Origin: Candidatus Pacearchaeota archaeon
Lineage (GTDB): Archaea; Nanoarchaeota; Nanoarchaeia; Pacearchaeales; GW2011-AR1
Reading direction: 5' to 3'
NCBI GenBank assembly: GCA_002690445.1
Contig: NZER01000164.1
Coordinates: 1-16,600 of the forward strand
Length of the DNA: 16,600 nucleotides
Shown here: one piece after another, positions 13,203 to 16,600 of the stretch
How positions within the stretch are numbered: position 1 is the first letter of the stretch
Layout: the number at the start of each line of letters is the position of its first letter
Position numbers and translations under genes: made by a program
Notes under the pieces: model-generated
The model's input: the letters and a program-made list of their open reading frames with translations, nothing else
What the model was told of the DNA's origin: nothing
Databases searched by the model: none

Positions 13203-14207
13203 ATGCCTGGAGTAAGAACACTTCGCAAGATTCAGCTCGGACAGGAGACTACGGCGGGCACGGCTGTGGTGGCAACCGGGCTGTGGCTGGGCAATGGCGT
13301 AATCAGTGACGCGCGCACGAGGGTCTCTCCTGAGATCGATCAGGGGCTCATGCTCCCAGTGGCGCAATCCTACGACACGGCTTACCTGGCTGAATTGGCT
13401 ATGGAGGAGACTGAGGCTACATTCGAGCAACTCTCCTACATCCTCTCAGCCGCCATTGAGGATGTGACGACAGGCGTCCGTGACGGTACGGACGGCAGCG
13501 GCTATGTCTACCAGCACGACCTGACGACCAACGCGCAGGTGACGCCGCAGACGTACACCATCGAGATGGGAGACGATCAGCGCGTCGACGAGATGGAATA
13601 CGCCGTCGTGCGCGAATTCTCCCTAAGCTGTGCCAAACAAGAGGGATGGATGACAAGTGCGACTTGGTTCGGTCGGCAGGTGACGGACGCGGAGTTCACC
13701 GCCTCAATTGCTACGCCAACCATAGAGCAAGTCGTCCACATGAAAACCAAGCTCTACCTTGACACCAGCGGCGGCACTATCGGCACTACACAGAAGACGT
13801 CATGCTTCCTTGGGTTATCGCTGAGTGTGACAACTGGGTTTCAGCCTATCCCAGTGGGTGATGGCAATCTGTACTACGCTGGTATCAAACAGATAGAGCC
13901 TGGCGTCACGGGCACGCTACACTTGGAGCATGATGCTACAGGTGAGGCAGAGCTTGTGCTTGCCAGAACCCCGGGAACCGTGAGGCTCATCCGCACGATT
14001 GCTGAGGGCGCAGCACTGACCACGGCCAGCGCCTACACCTACAAGACGCTCAGATTCGACGGAGCAATCGAGTATATCAACGTGCCGCCCCTCGGCGAAG
14101 ACGAAGGCGACGATATCATAGACTTGGAGTTCCGAGTCGTGTGGCTAGCCGCCAAGTCACTGGGCGGGCAGATTCTGGTGGTGAATGAACTCAGCGCATT
14201 GACGTAA
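13203..14207 (+). CDS. Major tail tube protein
   Basis: A 334-residue protein 3 bp after the previous stop, with GGAGG (13191-13195) 7 nt before the ATG. VRTLRKIQLGQETTAGTAVVAT is the family-typical opening, followed by FSLSCAKQEGWMTSATWFGRQV and a beta-rich body ending in LEFRVVWLA. Many copies stack to make the tail tube around the tape measure. It is followed by the frameshifted chaperone and the tape measure gene, the standard siphovirus order. At 334 residues it is longer than minimal tube proteins, so a C-terminal or inserted decoration domain may be present. Confidence 0.9.
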   Translation: MPGVRTLRKIQLGQETTAGTAVVATGLWLGNGVISDARTRVSPEIDQGLMLPVAQSYDTAYLAELAMEETEATFEQLSYILSAAIEDVTTGVRDGTDGSGYVYQHDLTTNAQVTPQTYTIEMGDDQRVDEMEYAVVREFSLSCAKQEGWMTSATWFGRQVTDAEFTASIATPTIEQVVHMKTKLYLDTSGGTIGTTQKTSCFLGLSLSVTTGFQPIPVGDGNLYYAGIKQIEPGVTGTLHLEHDATGEAELVLARTPGTVRLIRTIAEGAALTTASAYTYKTLRFDGAIEYINVPPLGEDEGDDIIDLEFRVVWLAAKSLGGQILVVNELSALT

Positions 14208-14228
14208 CATAGCACGGAAGGAGGAGGG

Positions 14229-14540
14229 ATGACGGAGGAGCTTCAACTAACACTGGATCTGGACTTGCTCAATCTCAATGACTGGATATTCATTGAGGAT
14301 TTGAGCGTGGGCGGGTTCGACATCAAGGACAGACCGTTCTCCAAGATGGTAGGCATGATGCTTCGGCTTGGCGGAGACCCTGAGGTTATCGGGACACTGA
14401 CTCTCGATCAGGCAATAGCTGCCATCTTGGATATAGGGGGGACGGTGCAGGACACCGCCGTAAACCCTCCGAGCGACAGCGACTCGGACTCTGGGCCAGA
14501 AGAGTCGGACACCGACCCCCAGCCTGGGGCGGAATCCTAG
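14229..14540 (+). CDS. Tail assembly chaperone, short (unshifted) form
   Basis: A 103-residue acidic protein with a strong GGAGGAGGG ribosome binding site before ATG 14229. The folded part (1 to about 75, LTLDLDLLNLNDWIFIEDLS) is followed by a Ser/Asp-rich linker (PPSDSDSDSGPEESDTDP). Located between the tail tube and tape measure genes, it corresponds to lambda gpG, which coats the tape measure protein during tail assembly. Confidence 0.85.
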   Translation: MTEELQLTLDLDLLNLNDWIFIEDLSVGGFDIKDRPFSKMVGMMLRLGGDPEVIGTLTLDQAIAAILDIGGTVQDTAVNPPSDSDSDSGPEESDTDPQPGAES

Positions 14541-14665
14541 ACGTTGCTGAGGAGTGGGGAGTACCGCCGTGGGAGATCGTGAGTAACCCGAAGGCAGTCA
14601 GGTGGTACTTCCGGTGGATACGTTGGCACAACGCGAAGATAAGGCGAGAGCGTAAGCGTGGCTGA
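14516..14665 (+). CDS. Tail assembly chaperone, -1 frameshift extension (gpT-like part of long form)
   Basis: The -1 frame relative to the upstream chaperone is open from well before 14441 to TGA 14663-14665. Its 3' part encodes DVAEEWGVPPWEIVSNPKAV, then RWYFRWIRWHNAKIRRERKRG, strongly resembling the extension of siphovirus tail chaperones. It has no start codon of its own near the beginning. The long form would be about 145 residues. The slip site is not certain. Candidates are A-GGG-GGG at 14435-14441, which would add an Arg-rich linker, and the C-rich run GAC-CCC-CAG at 14514-14522, which gives a cleaner join. The stop overlaps the tape measure start. The start coordinate given is the earliest likely slip point near the C-rich run. 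Confidence 0.72.
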   Translation, partial: PPAWGGILDVAEEWGVPPWEIVSNPKAVRWYFRWIRWHNAKIRRERKRG

Positions 14666-16600
14666 CCCGAAACTGACGATCGTTCTGCTAGCCAAGGACA
14701 AGGCGAGCGGTGCGCTGAAGGGCATGGGTAAGGCCCTGGGCGGGCTGGGGAAAGTTGGTGCCGTCGCGGGGTTGGCTGGTGCCGCAGCGCTTGGGGCTAT
14801 GGCCGTCGGCACCACGAGGCTGGCCATCTCTGCCGCCAAGGTCGACGCCGTTCGGAACACCTTCCGCAACCTGGCCGCCAGTATCGGTGAGGAAGCTCTG
14901 CCGATGCTTGAGAAGATGCGCGCGGCTACGAGGGGCATGGTTGACGACGCCGGACTCATGGCAGCGTCAAACCGGTTTCTCAGCATGGGCCTCGCGGAGT
15001 CTAGCGACCAAGCGGCGAAGCTGGCCGAGATGGGAACGCAGCTCGGCGCGGCGATGGGCAAGGAAGCCGGGCCAGCAATGGAAGAGTTCGCCTTGCTGCT
15101 GGCGAACCAGGGTATCCCCCGCCTGGACACCTTCGGAATCAGCGCAGGCAAGACGCGCACACGCATCAACGAACTCATGGCGGCCGACGCTTCCCTGACA
15201 CGGGAGACGGCCTTTCTCAATGCGGTCATGGAGCAAGGGGAGGCGAGTCTTGCGAAGGTCGGCGAACAGGGAGAGTCTACTGCGGCGAAGATGGCCCGCT
15301 TGCAAGCAGGCGTCAAGAACGCGGGCGATATCATCGGAGGGGCCTTCCTTCCGGCGCTTGATGAGGCGGTTGGCGGCCTGGGCAAGTTCATAGAAACCGT
15401 CAACACAGTTCTCCGCCCGCTGGCTGCTGGATTTGCGGCCGCATTCAAAGAAGTCATGGCGCTGGCAAAACGATTCGTAAGGCTCCTCATAGGCGATTCG
15501 AGTTGGGACCAACTGGCTACCAATGCTGAGGGATGGGGTGCAAACGTAGCCGTCCAATTTGCCAAGGGGATCGCGAAGGCTATCAAGTTTGTGGTGACTG
15601 CCCTCAGCAGACTAGGCGCGGCAGTGGCCAAAATGCTCAAGCCTGGATCCGCCCCCAAGCTCCTACCCGATCTCATGGAGTGGGGCGCGGGCGCAGCGAC
15701 TGCCTACATGGACGGGTGGAGCAACGCGGACTTCGGTGTGTTCAAAGACCTACAGGGAATCATCGAGGGCTATCTGCGCGACCTGCCGAAGGGCGCCATC
15801 CCGGCAGAGCAACTGGCACTCACAATCGGGGACGTGCGCTCCGCCATTACCGAGGCCGTGACTGAATTCTCGAAAGTCGGGCGTATAGGTCCGGCAGCGA
15901 TGAAGAAGATTGAGTCGATAGCGAAGCTCCTGCCGGAATCGGTACTCCGCTATGTGCGAGAGCTCAATAACCTGGCGGCCGCAGAGGACGCCGTGAAGCG
16001 GGCACAGGCAGAGCTCAACCGCGTTACCAAAGTGTACGATGACAGACTGAGACCGCTAAATGCCAAACTCCGAGAGATCGTCAGTGCTCAGAACGCGATA
16101 CGTGACGCAGAGCGTGATGCAGCGCTGAGGGCAACGGCGGCAGGTGGGGACCGGCTGACGCAGATCGACCGAGAGCGTCAGGCCCTCCAAGACCGGATAC
16201 GACTCCAAGAGATCGAAGAGCAGATGAGTTCCGACGAACTCAGTGCCGAAGAGCAATCGCTTCTTATGCTGGAGCGTGAGGAGATTGCGCTGAGGGCAGC
16301 GGAGGCAGAGAAACAGGCAGCGCGTGACGCGGAGCTGGCAGCCCTACAGCTACAACAGAACGCAGCAGAGGGCCAAATCGACGCCGTAGAGGCGGAGAAA
16401 ACGGCGGCACTCACCGCGGAGGAAGCGAAGGTCGCGGCGGCTGAGGCGACACTGGCCAAGCAACGCGAGACGCTGGCTGCCATCAAATCTATGATCGACG
16501 CGCAACGGGAGAGCAATCAACTCTACAACGAGCAATTCGCAGCCGTGGAGACTCTCAACTCTGCCCTTGCCGGTCTAGGCGGGGCCATCGGCGGACTAGG
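14658..16600 (+). CDS. Tail tape measure protein (partial, runs off the window)
   Basis: An uninterrupted frame of 647 codons starts at GTG 14658 and continues past the window end. The N-terminus (MADPKLTIVLLAKDKASGALKG... ) is a common tape-measure opening, followed by Gly/Ala-rich hydrophobic sequence (about 33-52) and SAAKVDAVRNTF. Residues about 436-620 are a long Ala/Glu/Gln/Lys-rich coiled-coil region (AEDAVKRAQAELNRV, REEIALRAAEAEKQAARDAE). The visible end turns Gly-rich (ALAGLGGAIGGL). It sets tail length and helps DNA injection. The GTG start is chosen by similarity and by its overlap with the chaperone extension stop. Confidence 0.9.
   Translation, partial: MADPKLTIVLLAKDKASGALKGMGKALGGLGKVGAVAGLAGAAALGAMAVGTTRLAISAAKVDAVRNTFRNLAASIGEEALPMLEKMRAATRGMVDDAGLMAASNRFLSMGLAESSDQAAKLAEMGTQLGAAMGKEAGPAMEEFALLLANQGIPRLDTFGISAGKTRTRINELMAADASLTRETAFLNAVMEQGEASLAKVGEQGESTAAKMARLQAGVKNAGDIIGGAFLPALDEAVGGLGKFIETVNTVLRPLAAGFAAAFKEVMALAKRFVRLLIGDSSWDQLATNAEGWGANVAVQFAKGIAKAIKFVVTALSRLGAAVAKMLKPGSAPKLLPDLMEWGAGAATAYMDGWSNADFGVFKDLQGIIEGYLRDLPKGAIPAEQLALTIGDVRSAITEAVTEFSKVGRIGPAAMKKIESIAKLLPESVLRYVRELNNLAAAEDAVKRAQAELNRVTKVYDDRLRPLNAKLREIVSAQNAIRDAERDAALRATAAGGDRLTQIDRERQALQDRIRLQEIEEQMSSDELSAEEQSLLMLEREEIALRAAEAEKQAARDAELAALQLQQNAAEGQIDAVEAEKTAALTAEEAKVAAAEATLAKQRETLAAIKSMIDAQRESNQLYNEQFAAVETLNSALAGLGGAIGGL

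Larger units (their letters stand above)
5898..13205 (+). repeat. Repeated 16-bp translation initiation sequence (5898-5913 and 13190-13205)
   Basis: The identical 16-mer TGGAGGTTGAAACATG, comprising a ribosome binding site, spacer and start codon, precedes the small Cys-rich gene (ATG 5911) and the tail tube gene (ATG 13203). The upstream genes read the shared bases in different frames, so this is not shared coding sequence. The coordinates span both copies; only the two 16-bp sites are repeated. Confidence 0.7.

Noticed and set aside
14537..15676. Long minus-strand open frame (379 codons) opposite the tape measure gene.
   Set aside because: Low-complexity Ser/Ala/Arg translation typical of the antisense of a GC-rich coiled-coil gene; the + strand frame is a clear tape measure protein.
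1..16600. CRISPR array, insertion sequence, integrase or attachment site.
   Set aside because: No regularly spaced repeats, transposase, recombinase or flanking duplication was seen; all + strand genes fit a phage structural cassette.

Overview
This window is a piece of a tailed double-stranded DNA phage, or a prophage, with an HK97-like head and a long non-contractile (siphovirus-type) tail. Every gene I can support lies on the + strand, in one tightly packed cassette with ATGA, TAATG and short coding overlaps. The order is: ParB-like protein, DNA-modification glycosyltransferase, terminase small subunit, terminase large subunit, portal-MuF fusion, prohead protease, major capsid protein, decoration/connector genes, tail completion genes, glycosyltransferase-methyltransferase fusion, tail tube, frameshifted tail chaperone, tape measure protein. 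There are no host housekeeping genes, integrase or tRNA, so the host cannot be named. The sequence is moderately GC-rich and most genes have AGGAGG-like ribosome binding sites.

Positions 1-381 hold the end of an upstream gene and then a compact control region. It contains a consensus promoter (TTGACA, 17 bp, TATGAT with an extended -10). A start site predicted near 188-190 coincides with the 5' strand of a 9-bp helix (190-198/296-304) that closes about 115 nt of well-folded RNA. A competing hairpin (301-332) and a terminator-like hairpin (334-362 plus a T-rich tract) follow, just before the first ATG at 382. This is the least explained and perhaps most novel element: a possible leader RNA controlling the whole late operon, resembling in layout put/EAR-type antitermination RNAs or a riboswitch.

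Positions 382-1819 encode a ParB/sulfiredoxin-fold protein and a TET/JBP-associated glycosyltransferase (TAGT family). TAGT enzymes belong to phage pathways that glycosylate oxidised pyrimidines in DNA, so this phage probably carries hypermodified DNA. The oxygenase and base methylase would lie outside the window. The stretch I counted in the glycosyltransferase gene is distinctly AT-richer than three of four structural-gene lines sampled.

Positions 1823-8515 are the packaging and head module. Positions 8538-11835 carry a putative lipoprotein-like virion protein, small proteins, a beta-rich structural protein, the head-tail connector and the tail completion genes. Positions 11837-14207 include a second, unusual modification enzyme (GT-A glycosyltransferase fused to a methyltransferase-like domain) directly upstream of the major tail protein. 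Positions 14229-16600 hold the tail assembly chaperone with a -1 frameshift extension and the first 647 codons of the tape measure gene, which runs off the window.
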